A stretch of DNA of 64,000 bases from Actinosynnema sp. ALI-1.44 (GTDB taxonomy: Bacteria; Actinomycetota; Actinomycetes; Mycobacteriales; Pseudonocardiaceae): the NCBI RefSeq assembly GCF_001984155.1, contig NZ_MTQO01000026.1, forward strand, positions 1 to 64,000, in the 5' to 3' direction. The stretch's first letter is position 1, and the number at the start of each line of letters is the position of its first letter. The notes below the pieces were generated by a model. It was given only the letters and a program-made list of their open reading frames with translations, had not been told where the DNA came from and did no database searches. The position numbers and the translations under genes are program-made. Of this stretch, positions 9,004 to 17,151 are shown piece after piece.

Positions 9004-10560
9004 TCAGTCCAGCAGCCCCTTCGCCACGATGTATCCGGACGCCCCGTTGACGCCGTGACCAGGCCAGGTGGCCGCGCCCAGCATCCACAGGCCCGGCACG
9101 ACCGTCTGGTGCGACGGCTGCGCGGGCAACGGCCGGAACACGTAGCTCTGCGCCAGGTCATGGCTGCCGCCGTACGGGTCGCCAGGGCCGGTGTTGCGGT
9201 TGGCCTTGGCCAGTTCCGCCGGGCTGGTGACGTGCATGCCGAGGATCGCGTCGGGCAGGTTCAGCACGCTGCGCGAGGCGACCTCGATGACGCGGTCGGC
9301 GAAAGCATTCTTCACGTCCTCGGTCCAGCCGTTGGTCTCGATGAGGCCTGCCGCGTCGCCGATCGGCCGGGTGGGCACGTCCAGCAACTGGAGACGGGCC
9401 ACGGCCCGGCCGGGCGGGCAGCGCTCCGGGTCCACTGTGGATGGTGAGTCGAAGCTGATCGTCGGCTCGGCGGGCAGCAGGCCGCGGGTGGCCTCGTTGA
9501 CCGACCGGGACAACGCGTCCAGTCCGCCGCTCAGGTGCGGCTGACCGGCCAGCGCCAACCGTTCGTCGGCGAACCGGGGCGGCTCCGACAGCGCGAGGTG
9601 GAGCTGGAAGCAGCCACGGCCGTAGCGGTACTTCCCAGCCTGACGGCGGATCGTGTCCGGCACCGCCTCCAGCAGCTCCAGGTAGAGCTGGTCCGGGTTG
9701 ACCGACGCGACCACCGCGCGCCCGGCCCGATGAGTGTCCCCGCCTGCCACACGCACGCCGGTGGCCTGCCCGTTCTCGACCAGGATTCGTTCGACGCGCT
9801 GTCCGGTACGCACGCTGCCGCCGAAGTGCTCGATCAGCCGGACGAGCGCCTCGGCGAGCCGGCCGCTGCCCCCGGCCGGTGTCGGCATCCCCGCGCCGCT
9901 GAGCGCGATCTGGACGAGGATCACCCACAGCGCGCTGTTGACCTCGTCCGGCCCGCGGCCGAGGTGCAGCGCCCACGGCGCCAGGCCGCCGCGTACGACC
10001 GGCGAGGTGAACGTCTCGGTGAGCAGGTCACGCCCGGTCCGGGTGAACAGGTGCGCGAACGCGGAGAAACGGCCGTCCTCGTCGTGGAACAGGTCGTGGA
10101 TCTCGCGCGACTTCGTCGCCAGGTCCGCGCCCATCAACTCGAACACCGGCCCGGCGTACGGCTCGAAGTCCGCGAGCATCCCGGCGAGCGCCCCGCCGTC
10201 CCCCGGTGAGAGCCGGTCGAACTCGGCGACGGTCTCGTCGAGGTCCTGGGAGAACACAGCCGTGCCCTGCCCCGGCATCGAGATGCCCGACCAGTACCGC
10301 GGTTGCCTGTACAGCAGGCCCAGCGCGGCCAGGTCCGGCGCCAGTTCGGCGTAGGCGGGCCCGCCGGTGAACAGCGGGTGCGCCGTCGAGTAGGTGTCGT
10401 GGTGGAAGCCGGGCAGGGTCAGCTCCTCGGTCCGCACGAACCCACCAGGCCGGTCGCGCTCCTCCAGCACGAGCACACCCCATCCGGCCCGCGCCAGCAA
10501 CGCACCCGCGACGAGTGCGTTGTGACCGCTGCCGACGATCACCGCGTCCCAAGTTTCCAT
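9004..10560 (-). CDS. FAD-dependent oxidoreductase, phytoene-desaturase-like (NAD(P)/FAD amine-oxidase superfamily)
   Basis: 518 aa. The N-terminal FAD-binding fold is DAVIVGSGHNALVAGALLAR with a downstream EERDRPGG (second half of the dinucleotide motif). The C-terminal FAD motif is GLWMLGAATWPGHGVNGASG. This matches the CrtI-like family that also contains retinol-saturase-like enzymes and many actinobacterial proteins of unknown substrate. No carotenoid synthase gene lies beside it, so carotenoid desaturation is not supported by context. I place the start at ATG 10560: a TACCTT hexamer ends 7 nt upstream (leaderless arrangement), and longer in-frame extensions read through unlikely sequence. 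It is divergent from the GH51-like gene. Confidence 0.85.
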   Translation of the reverse strand: METWDAVIVGSGHNALVAGALLARAGWGVLVLEERDRPGGFVRTEELTLPGFHHDTYSTAHPLFTGGPAYAELAPDLAALGLLYRQPRYWSGISMPGQGTAVFSQDLDETVAEFDRLSPGDGGALAGMLADFEPYAGPVFELMGADLATKSREIHDLFHDEDGRFSAFAHLFTRTGRDLLTETFTSPVVRGGLAPWALHLGRGPDEVNSALWVILVQIALSGAGMPTPAGGSGRLAEALVRLIEHFGGSVRTGQRVERILVENGQATGVRVAGGDTHRAGRAVVASVNPDQLYLELLEAVPDTIRRQAGKYRYGRGCFQLHLALSEPPRFADERLALAGQPHLSGGLDALSRSVNEATRGLLPAEPTISFDSPSTVDPERCPPGRAVARLQLLDVPTRPIGDAAGLIETNGWTEDVKNAFADRVIEVASRSVLNLPDAILGMHVTSPAELAKANRNTGPGDPYGGSHDLAQSYVFRPLPAQPSHQTVVPGLWMLGAATWPGHGVNGASGYIVAKGLLD

Positions 10561-10567
10561 ACGCCCG

Positions 10568-10573
10568 AAGGTA
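10568..10573 (-). promoter_or_regulatory. -10-like TACCTT, leaderless start of FAD oxidoreductase
   Basis: On the minus strand TACCTT is followed by CGGGCGT (7 nt) and then ATG at 10560. No Shine-Dalgarno is visible. Confidence 0.5.
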
Positions 10574-10653
10574 GTCACATCCCACCACGCGATCGCGTGT
10601 TCTTCCCCGATGGACGCGGAATCGTGCACGGCCGCCTGTACCGCGTGAGGTCT

Positions 10654-10696
10654 ACCGCGGATGGTTGACGGGCCACCGCGGATCTCAACCGCTGAT
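10654..10696. promoter_or_regulatory. Three ACCGCNGAT repeats in the divergent 9004/10736 promoter region
   Basis: ACCGCGGAT occurs at 10654-10662 and 10675-10683, and ACCGCTGAT at 10688-10696, all just upstream of the -35-like TTGACG at 10697. They could be operator copies for a regulator of the secreted glycosidase. No regulator is assigned. Confidence 0.35.
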
Positions 10697-10728
10697 TTGA
10701 CGCGGCACGAGGTGCACGCGCCTATCGT
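10697..10728 (+). promoter_or_regulatory. Promoter of the GH51-like gene, leaderless
   Basis: A -35-like TTGACG (10697-10702) and a -10-like TATCGT (10723-10728) are separated by 20 nt. The hexamer ends 7 nt before the GTG at 10736. The spacer is slightly long. The match of the -10 to other leaderless starts in the window is the stronger evidence. Confidence 0.5.
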
Positions 10729-10735
10729 TGCCGCC

Positions 10736-12652
10736 GTGGAGAAGATCGCGCGTGCCATGGTGTCCGGGGCGGCTGTCATGTCGCTCGCCGTGCCGGTCCC
10801 GGTGTCCGCTGCCGAACCTGTACAGATCACCATCTCCGCTGACAGTGATGAAGGTCCGGTCCGCGCCGAACTGCTCGGCGCGAACCACCGCTACCCCGGT
10901 CTCGGCTACGGCATGTGGGACCCGGTCGCGAACGCGCCACGACCGGAGGCGGTGGCGGCGACCAAGCGGGCCGGGCTCACGATGATCCGCTACCCCGGCG
11001 GCACGGTGGCCAACACGTTCCGCTGGAAACGCGCCATCGGACCAGCGGCACAACGCGGCTGCCAGACCGACGGCCGCGACTGGACCAAGGCGGACAGCAC
11101 CTACGGGCCGATGGAGCACATGCGGTTCGTGGCGGCGACCGGCGCGCAGGCCCAGATCATGGTGCCCTTCGCGGTGATCACGCCGGGCAACGCCGCCGAC
11201 TGGGTCGAGTTCATGAACGCCGAAGTGGGGACCAACCCCAACGGCGGGACCGCGTGGGCTCAGGTCCGCGCGGACAACGGACACCCGCGACCCTACGGCG
11301 TTCGGAACTGGGAGTTGGGCAACGAGCACTACCTGCGTGGCCAGCAACGCTATTGGATGGACCAGGACCCGGCGGTGGCCGTCGACCAGTACATCAAGGG
11401 CGGCGTGGTCCGGATTCCCGCCGAACCGCTGGGCAAGGACTGCGCACATCCGGACAGCGGTGTGCCCGCCGGCGGGACAGCGGGCGAGGTGTTCGAGGTC
11501 AAGCACGCGCCGGTCGTCCCGGCGAGCGTGCAGGTCACGGTCAACGGCACAGCCTGGCGCCGAGTCGACGACCTGGCCACCGCGAAGCCGGGCGACGCCG
11601 TGTTCGCCGTCGACCGCCCGGTCGACGGGCGGATCCGGTTCGGCGACGGCGTCCACGGCCGCAAGCTGCCCGCCGGTGCGCGGGTGTCGGCGTCCTACCA
11701 GTCGGTCCACAGTGGATTTCCCGAGTTCTACCGGGCCATGAAACAGGTCGACCCGTCGATCCAGGTGTGCTCGAGCTGGGGCACGGTCGCGTTCCCGAAA
11801 CGGATGAAGGCACTGGGACACACCGGGGACTACGACTGCGTGACCGCACACCCGTACACGAACTTCGCCGCGGAGAAGGACGCGAACGGCAACCCGCGAG
11901 ACGCGTGGACCACTCCGCTCGACGGGCACGACCAGCACATGATGAGCGCCTGGACCCGCGTCGAGCAGACGCAGGCGCTCAAGACAGCGATCAGCGACAG
12001 CGGGAGCAAGGCCTACGTGGCGTTGTCGGAGTTCGGCGCGCTGTGGGGACCCGACCCCGGCGCGCCCACGCCGTTCTACCGATGGAACACCTCGATGACC
12101 CACGCGCTGTACATGGCCTCGCAGTGGATCCGCTGGATGTACCACGACATCCGGTACGCCGAGGGCAACGACCTGTTCACCACGCCGCTGCGCTACGGCC
12201 TCTTCCACGGCACCACACCGGTTTTCACCTCGGAAGCGGTCACCAGGGAGGTGATCAAGCCGCTGTTCCACGCGGGCGGGCACCGATTGACCCGCAAGAT
12301 CACCGGCAACCCGGTCCGCGTCGTGGATCCCGCCAACTGCGGCAACGGCAACGACGGCTGTTACGAAGCCCTTGTCGTCGCCGCTACACGCGGTGCGAAC
12401 GGCCGCACGTACGTCATGGTCGTCAACCGCATGCCCGGCAACGGCGACGCGGTGACGGCACGGCTGACCTTCACCGGTGGGCTCACCGCGACCACCGCCC
12501 ACGTCCAAGCCACGCAGAGCGCGGACTTCACCAGCTACAACGACGAGGCCACGACGGGGGTCACCGCACGGACCACGTCCCTGCCGGTGAGCGGCAACGG
12601 CTTCACCTACACCTTCGCACCGCACTCGGTGACGTTGCAGGAGTTGAGCTAA
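10736..12652 (+). CDS. Secreted GH51-like alpha-L-arabinofuranosidase-type glycosidase with inserted domain
   Basis: 638 aa from GTG 10736. The signal peptide is MEKIARAMVSGAAVMSLAVP then VPVSAAEP, cut near residue 26. A TIM barrel with RYPGGTVANTF, NWELGNEHY (acid/base Glu197) and ALSEFGALW (nucleophile Glu432) is clan GH-A in style and closest in layout to GH51. A beta-sandwich C-terminal domain ends the protein. Odd feature: residues about 225-325 (VQVTVNGTAWRRVDDL ... RIRFGDGVHGRKLPAGARV) form an inserted module between the two catalytic glutamates. It resembles the repeat found in tailed-phage and contractile-injection baseplate proteins. The start was chosen from the signal peptide and the leaderless -10. 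Substrate (arabinan, arabinoxylan or other) is not determined. Confidence 0.82.
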   Translation: MEKIARAMVSGAAVMSLAVPVPVSAAEPVQITISADSDEGPVRAELLGANHRYPGLGYGMWDPVANAPRPEAVAATKRAGLTMIRYPGGTVANTFRWKRAIGPAAQRGCQTDGRDWTKADSTYGPMEHMRFVAATGAQAQIMVPFAVITPGNAADWVEFMNAEVGTNPNGGTAWAQVRADNGHPRPYGVRNWELGNEHYLRGQQRYWMDQDPAVAVDQYIKGGVVRIPAEPLGKDCAHPDSGVPAGGTAGEVFEVKHAPVVPASVQVTVNGTAWRRVDDLATAKPGDAVFAVDRPVDGRIRFGDGVHGRKLPAGARVSASYQSVHSGFPEFYRAMKQVDPSIQVCSSWGTVAFPKRMKALGHTGDYDCVTAHPYTNFAAEKDANGNPRDAWTTPLDGHDQHMMSAWTRVEQTQALKTAISDSGSKAYVALSEFGALWGPDPGAPTPFYRWNTSMTHALYMASQWIRWMYHDIRYAEGNDLFTTPLRYGLFHGTTPVFTSEAVTREVIKPLFHAGGHRLTRKITGNPVRVVDPANCGNGNDGCYEALVVAATRGANGRTYVMVVNRMPGNGDAVTARLTFTGGLTATTAHVQATQSADFTSYNDEATTGVTARTTSLPVSGNGFTYTFAPHSVTLQELS

Positions 12653-12658
12653 CGGACA

Positions 12659-13621
12659 TCACCCAGGATCCCTGGCGGCTGCCCGGTAACGGTCGGCCAG
12701 CTCGTCCAGCGTCCGGCGCAGTTCCGGCGGATCGAGCACGGTGAACGCGATACCGATGCTGCCGAGGAAACTCGCCAGGTCGTCCAGCGTCTCACCGCCG
12801 GTCTCCAGGACGCAACTGGTCTCGCCGTCGCTGTGCAGCACGCCCGCCATCGGGGAGATGCGTTCGGCGACCGTCTCGACGGGAGCGTGGAAACGCACCT
12901 GTGCCGGGTGTTTCCACGCCCGCGAGCTGACTCCACGCAGCACGTGCCGGGCGGCGTCACCGTCGGGTGGCTCGCGCGGGGTGAACCGGGGCCCGGTCGG
13001 CACACGGGGGCTGATCCGGTCGGCGCGGAACGTCCGCCAGTCGCCTCGGTCGTTGTCCCAGGCCAGCAGGTACCAGCGGCGTCCGCCGTAGACGAGGCGG
13101 TGGGGTTCGACAGTGCGGACGGTCGCCATCCCGTCGTGGCCCTGGTAGTCGAAGCGCAGCCGCTCGTGGTCGCGGATCACGGCGGAGAGCGTGCTCAGAG
13201 TCGCCGCGTCCAGGGTCGGCCCGCGGCCGGGCACCGCGACCGTGGCCACGCGGATCGCGTCGACGCGGTGCCGCAACCGGGACGGCAGCATCTGCTGGAG
13301 CTTGGTGAGCGCGCGCAACGAGGTCTCCTCGATGCCGGTGACGGAGCCACCCGCGGCCGCGTGCAGGCTGACCGCGACCGCGATGGTCTCCTCGTCGTCC
13401 AGCAGCAGCGGCGGCAGCGACGTACCTGCGCCAAGCCGGTAGCCACCCGCCGTCCCGGTCGTCGAGTGGACCTCGTAACCCAGGATGCGCAGCCGTTCGA
13501 TGTCGTTGCGCACGGTCCTGCTCGTCACGTCCAGCCGGTCGGCCAGCTCCGAGCCGCGCCAGTCCGGCCGTGACTGCAACAACGACAGCAATCGCAACAG
13601 CCGCACCGAGGTTTCCAACAT
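12659..13621 (-). CDS. WYL-domain transcriptional regulator (YafY/DeoR-like HTH)
   Basis: 320 aa. An N-terminal winged HTH (SELADRLDVTSRTVRNDIER, residues about 24-43) is followed by a WYL domain (RRWYLLAWDNDRGDWRTFRA, about 188-207) and a C-terminal WCX-type extension. It is divergent from the VOC gene at 13712, with a 29-bp near-perfect palindrome between them (13638-13666) that is its likely operator. WYL regulators sense small ligands. This one probably controls itself and the VOC protein. It converges on the GH51-like gene with a 6-bp gap between stop codons. Confidence 0.9.
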   Translation of the reverse strand: MLETSVRLLRLLSLLQSRPDWRGSELADRLDVTSRTVRNDIERLRILGYEVHSTTGTAGGYRLGAGTSLPPLLLDDEETIAVAVSLHAAAGGSVTGIEETSLRALTKLQQMLPSRLRHRVDAIRVATVAVPGRGPTLDAATLSTLSAVIRDHERLRFDYQGHDGMATVRTVEPHRLVYGGRRWYLLAWDNDRGDWRTFRADRISPRVPTGPRFTPREPPDGDAARHVLRGVSSRAWKHPAQVRFHAPVETVAERISPMAGVLHSDGETSCVLETGGETLDDLASFLGSIGIAFTVLDPPELRRTLDELADRYRAAARDPG

Positions 13622-13637
13622 TTCTCAAGTCTGCCAG

Positions 13638-13666
13638 CCCTTGAGGAACCATACGTTCCACAAGGG
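13638..13666. promoter_or_regulatory. Operator-like palindrome between WYL regulator and VOC gene
   Basis: The arms CCCTTGAGGAAC (13638-13649) and GTTCCACAAGGG (13655-13666) are complementary at 11 of 12 positions around a 5-bp centre CATAC. The site begins 17 bp upstream of the regulator start, where autoregulation would place it. Confidence 0.75.
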
Positions 13667-13711
13667 GTCATAGCGTTCCGGTCAGCACAAAGAACCGAAG
13701 GGAACGAAACG

Positions 13712-14119
13712 ATGCTGCGAGGAATGGCCACCGTGAGCTACTGGGCCGACGACGTGGTGGCGGCGAAGGACTGGTACACCGAACTGCTGGGGGTCGACGC
13801 GTACTTCGTGCGCCCGGTGAGCGGGCCGCCTGCCTACGTCGAGTTCCGGATCGGCGACCACAGCCACGAACTGGGCCTGATCGACCGCCGCTGGGCGCCG
13901 CCCGGCACGACCACCGACGTCGGGGGCACCGTGCTGTACTGGCACGTCGACGACGTGGCGGCCGCGCTGGAACGGCTGAAGGCCATGGGCGCGAAAGAAC
14001 ACGAGCCACTGACTGAGCGCGGCGACTCGGGTTTCGTCACCGCGTCCGTGATCGACCCGTTCGGCAACGTCCTCGGCGTGATGTACAACCCGCACTACGT
14101 CAGCATGCTGGGCGATTAG
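13712..14119 (+). CDS. VOC superfamily (glyoxalase/bleomycin-resistance-like) protein
   Basis: 135 aa, one compact VOC fold: VSYWADDVVAAKDWYTELLG at the N-terminus, YWHVDDVAAALERLKAMG in the second half and a terminal DPFGNVLGVMYNP. AAGGGA precedes the ATG. Family members are metal-dependent lyases, dioxygenases or drug-binding proteins, and the reaction cannot be told from sequence. The pairing with a WYL regulator suggests a ligand-induced detoxification or resistance unit. Its stop overlaps the stop of the response regulator by 4 bp, tail to tail. Confidence 0.85.
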   Translation: MLRGMATVSYWADDVVAAKDWYTELLGVDAYFVRPVSGPPAYVEFRIGDHSHELGLIDRRWAPPGTTTDVGGTVLYWHVDDVAAALERLKAMGAKEHEPLTERGDSGFVTASVIDPFGNVLGVMYNPHYVSMLGD

Positions 14120-14802
14120 TCCTGGCTGCGCGGGGTCACCAGGCCGGTCTCGTAGGCCACCACGACCGCCTGGGCGCGGCTGGTGAGGCCGAGCTTGGTC
14201 ATGGTCCGGTTGAGGTGGGTCTTGATGGTGGCCTCGCTGACGGTGAGATCACCGGCGATCTCGGTGTTGGTCCGGCCCGTGCCGACGAGCTGGAGGATCT
14301 CCAGCTCACGCGGGGTGAGCTGGGTGAGGTTCGGGATCGCCCGCGGCGCCACCCGGCGCGGCTTGCCGACATACGCCTCGACCAGCCGCCTGGTCACCGA
14401 CGGGGCGAACAACATGTCCCCGGCGGCCACGGAGTGGACCGCGGCGATCACCTGCCGCGGCTCGGTCTCCTTGAGCAGGAACCCCGACGCCCCGGCCCGC
14501 AGCGCCGCGTAGACGTACTCGTCCAGGTCGAACGTGGTCAGCACGATCACCCGCGGCTGGGGACCGGCGGCAGCGGCCATGATCCGCTCGATGGCCGTGA
14601 TGCCGTCCATGACCGGCATCCTGATGTCCATCAGGATCACGTCCGGGCGCCGTTCGGCGGCGAGCGCGACAGCTTCCCGGCCGTCGGCCGCCTCGCCGAC
14701 GACGTCGAGACCGGGGGCCGCACGCATCAGCGTGGCCAGGCCGACCCGGATCAGTACCTCGTCGTCGACGACCAGAACTGTCGTCGTGGGTGATCCGCTC
14801 AT
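14116..14802 (-). CDS. NarL/LuxR-type response regulator
   Basis: 228 aa. The receiver domain has the acidic pair Asp13-Asp14, phosphoacceptor Asp59 (VILMDIRMPVMDG) and Lys in FLLKE. The C-terminal LuxR HTH is LTPRELEILQLVGTGRTNTE, then VKTHLNRTMTKLGL-like sequence. It is encoded 36 bp downstream of its histidine kinase on the same strand. I choose ATG 14802 rather than GTG 14811 because a TATAAG hexamer sits 8 nt before it and there is no Shine-Dalgarno. It could therefore also be transcribed separately from the kinase as a leaderless message. Confidence 0.93.
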   Translation of the reverse strand: MSGSPTTTVLVVDDEVLIRVGLATLMRAAPGLDVVGEAADGREAVALAAERRPDVILMDIRMPVMDGITAIERIMAAAAGPQPRVIVLTTFDLDEYVYAALRAGASGFLLKETEPRQVIAAVHSVAAGDMLFAPSVTRRLVEAYVGKPRRVAPRAIPNLTQLTPRELEILQLVGTGRTNTEIAGDLTVSEATIKTHLNRTMTKLGLTSRAQAVVVAYETGLVTPRSQD

Positions 14803-14810
14803 CGCCGACA

Positions 14811-14829
14811 CTTATACCGGTAGCTACCG
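14811..14829 (-). promoter_or_regulatory. Internal promoter and 12-bp palindrome upstream of the response regulator
   Basis: TATAAG (minus strand, 14816-14811) ends 8 nt before ATG 14802. Directly upstream is the perfect palindrome CGGTAGCTACCG (14818-14829), in the 36-bp kinase/regulator gap. It is a possible autoregulatory site. Confidence 0.4.
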
Positions 14830-14838
14830 ACATCCGTC

Positions 14839-15984
14839 CTAGCCGTCACCGCCGATTGGCAGGGTGAGCTCGACCACGAACCCACCATCAGGGCTTTCAC
14901 CTGCGGAAAGAGCGCCATGGTACAGCGCCGCGCGTTCACGCATGTTGATCAGGCCATGCCCGGTGCCCCCGGTGTCGGGCGACGGCGTCCCTTTCTCGTT
15001 GGCGACGCGGACGGTGAGGTGCTCGACGTCCCGGCGCACCCGTACCGCGGTCGGGGCGAATCCGGCGTGCTTGATCACGTTGGTGAGGGCTTCCTGGACC
15101 ACGCGGTACGCACACAGCTGCATCCCCGACGGCAGGTCCTCGACGTCGGCGAGCTCCAACTCGAGCGTGACCGGCAGGCCCGTCATGCGCATCCGGTCGG
15201 TCAGTTCCGGCAGGTGCGCGAGGCTCAACGCCGTGTCGCCCGGCTCGTCGTCGGTGCGCAGCAGCATCAGCAACCGGCGCATCTCCGCCAACGCCTCACG
15301 GCTGGTCGTGGCGATGGTGTCCACCGCGGCACGGGCGGTCGGCGGGTCGTCATCGAACACGTACCCGGCCACCCCGGTCTGGACGGCGATCACGGACATG
15401 TGGTGGGCGACGACGTCGTGCAGTTCCCTGGCGATGCGCAGCCGCTCCTCGGTGACGGCCTGCTCGGTGCGCAGTTCCTGTTCGACGCGCAACTGTTCGG
15501 TCAGCACGGCCAGTTGCCGGTTGCGCAGCCCCAGCTGACGGCCGACGTTGCCCAGCATCCACGCCGTCAGCGGGATGAGGACGGCCTCAGCGACCGCGAC
15601 GTACCACGCCACGTTCGACACCATCGCCGCCCAGAACAACACCGGCATCAGCGCTCCGGCGCAGACGCCGGTGGTCCTTGGCGGCCGCAGCGACGCCACT
15701 GTGTACAGCAGCAGCGCCGGGGCCCAGAAGTTGAACGCTATCTGGGTGTAGCCGAACGCCAGGAACACCAGCAGCATCGCGGTGCTCACCGCGAAGGCGA
15801 CCACCGGAGCTCGCGTGCGGGCGACGAACGGCAGGAAGATGAAAGCAGTCAGCACGTAGGCCAACGGATCGGGACCCCAGCTGGTCGGCGAGTACTGCCT
15901 GCCGACCAGCCACGAGATCACGACCATCGCGACGGTGATCACGACGTCGACAACCGGGACTGTCCCCCGTCCATGATCACGCAC
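14839..15984 (-). CDS. Sensor histidine kinase (HisKA_3/NarL type)
   Basis: 381 aa from GTG 15984. There are about five N-terminal membrane segments (residues about 10-145), a coiled coil (about 150-185), a dimerisation/phosphoacceptor domain with His189 in RELHDVVAHH, and an HATPase domain (NVIKHAG, then GHGLINMRERAALYHG). This is the usual layout of kinases paired with NarL-type regulators in actinomycetes, many of which sense envelope stress. The start lies 6 nt after TATGCT (minus strand), so the transcript is probably leaderless. The signal is unknown. Confidence 0.9.
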   Translation of the reverse strand: MRDHGRGTVPVVDVVITVAMVVISWLVGRQYSPTSWGPDPLAYVLTAFIFLPFVARTRAPVVAFAVSTAMLLVFLAFGYTQIAFNFWAPALLLYTVASLRPPRTTGVCAGALMPVLFWAAMVSNVAWYVAVAEAVLIPLTAWMLGNVGRQLGLRNRQLAVLTEQLRVEQELRTEQAVTEERLRIARELHDVVAHHMSVIAVQTGVAGYVFDDDPPTARAAVDTIATTSREALAEMRRLLMLLRTDDEPGDTALSLAHLPELTDRMRMTGLPVTLELELADVEDLPSGMQLCAYRVVQEALTNVIKHAGFAPTAVRVRRDVEHLTVRVANEKGTPSPDTGGTGHGLINMRERAALYHGALSAGESPDGGFVVELTLPIGGDG

Positions 15985-15990
15985 GCGAAC

Positions 15991-15996
15991 AGCATA
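15991..15996 (-). promoter_or_regulatory. -10-like TATGCT, leaderless start of histidine kinase
   Basis: TATGCT on the minus strand is followed by GTTCGC (6 nt) and then GTG 15984. No Shine-Dalgarno is visible. Confidence 0.5.
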
Positions 15997-16003
15997 AAGT
16001 GCC

Positions 16004-17137
16004 CTATGAGGTCGTGTTGCCCGCTGTGCGCAGGCGTTGGTCGCCTGCCGGGATCGTGCACGGCGCGCCACCGGCGTTGGTCAGACCGGGCGGGCTCAGC
16101 GTCCACGCCTCGCTGGAGTTGTCGCCGTCGTAGTCGGAGATCAGCCGGTTGCCCGCGAACCGGTTGTGGTACGAGGCGCACTGCCGTTCCAGGCCCGGAT
16201 TCGCCTTGACGCAGGCCGCGTCGCAGAACTCGTCACGGTAGAAGCCCGCTCGCCCGGTGCGGGTGAAGCTGTTGTCCTCGACGTTGTTGAAGTTGCTGCG
16301 GTCGCGGATCTTCACCGGGTCGCCGTTGATGTACGCGAACCGGTTGGCGCTCATGGTGTTGCTCGAACTGAAGTGCGTCACGTACAGGCCGTGGATGTGC
16401 CCGCCGTAGTTGCCGTGGTTCTCGATGTTCACGAAGTGGTTGTTGGCGATCCGGTTGCCGGACGAGTTCGTCAGCACGATCGCGCCCCAGCCGTAGCAGT
16501 CCGCCCCGCACGGCGCCCACTTGCTGCCGATGTGGGTGAAGACCATGCCGAAGAACGTGTTCCCGTTCAGCCCTTTGCTGCCCTGCTTGCGCATCGGCGG
16601 CGAGTACGTCTCGTCGGCGATGTCGCGCTCCGAGTCACCGTGCACCGACACCGCGCCCGACGAGTAGTACTCGACCTGCAGGTAGTAGAACCTCAGGCCG
16701 CTGGCGCCGCCGTCGTACAGCGGGTCGGCCTTGTCCTTGGGCAGCCGGGGTTGCAGCCAGAACCCGGCAGGCCGGTCGGCGAGGTTGCGGAACACCGGCC
16801 GCCCGGCGATCCCCGACTCGCCCTCGCCGTACTCGTAGTCGGACGGCATGAACGACACCGTGTGCCCGGGTACGTAGAACCGCCAGTCGTGCATCGGCGG
16901 CGCCACATAGGTTCCCTGTTTGACCCGGACCTCGACGTCGGTCACCGGTCTGGCCGCGCGGAGCACCTCCTGGACGCGTACCAGGCTTTTCACCGCCGTC
17001 GCCGGAGTCCGTCCGTCCGCGCTGTCCGAGCCGGTCGCCGACATGTGCACGGTGAAGACGTCCGCCGCCCCCGCCGTGCCGGTCGAGAGGCACGTGGCGG
17101 CGAGCACAGCGCCTGCCAACGCCAATCCGATGCGCAT
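16004..17137 (-). CDS. Secreted right-handed beta-helix protein
   Basis: 377 aa. The signal peptide is MRIGLALAGAVLAATCLSTG then TAGA, cut near residue 24. The body has the start of a pectate-lyase-like fold (DSADGRTPATAVKSLVRVQEVL) and Asn-rich repeated turns (NRIANNHFVNIENHGNYGGH, NTMSANRFAYINGD, FNNVEDNSFTRTG) typical of parallel beta-helices. Several Cys residues suggest disulfides. GAAAGGAAG precedes the ATG. Family members are polysaccharide lyases, hydrolases or epimerases; the active site is not evident here. It sits 14 bp downstream of the ArsR-like regulator gene on the same strand. Confidence 0.85.
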   Translation of the reverse strand: MRIGLALAGAVLAATCLSTGTAGAADVFTVHMSATGSDSADGRTPATAVKSLVRVQEVLRAARPVTDVEVRVKQGTYVAPPMHDWRFYVPGHTVSFMPSDYEYGEGESGIAGRPVFRNLADRPAGFWLQPRLPKDKADPLYDGGASGLRFYYLQVEYYSSGAVSVHGDSERDIADETYSPPMRKQGSKGLNGNTFFGMVFTHIGSKWAPCGADCYGWGAIVLTNSSGNRIANNHFVNIENHGNYGGHIHGLYVTHFSSSNTMSANRFAYINGDPVKIRDRSNFNNVEDNSFTRTGRAGFYRDEFCDAACVKANPGLERQCASYHNRFAGNRLISDYDGDNSSEAWTLSPPGLTNAGGAPCTIPAGDQRLRTAGNTTS

Positions 17138-17151
17138 CGTCTTCCTTTCGT

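Noticed and set aside
9004-10560. Carotenoid biosynthesis cluster implied by the phytoene-desaturase-like gene and the cleavage oxygenase at 52230
   Set aside because: The two genes are 42 kb apart, and no phytoene synthase, GGPP synthase or cyclase lies in the window.
10685-12625. 646-codon minus-strand frame opposite the glycosidase
   Set aside because: No recognisable motif. The plus strand encodes a signal peptide and glycosidase catalytic residues.
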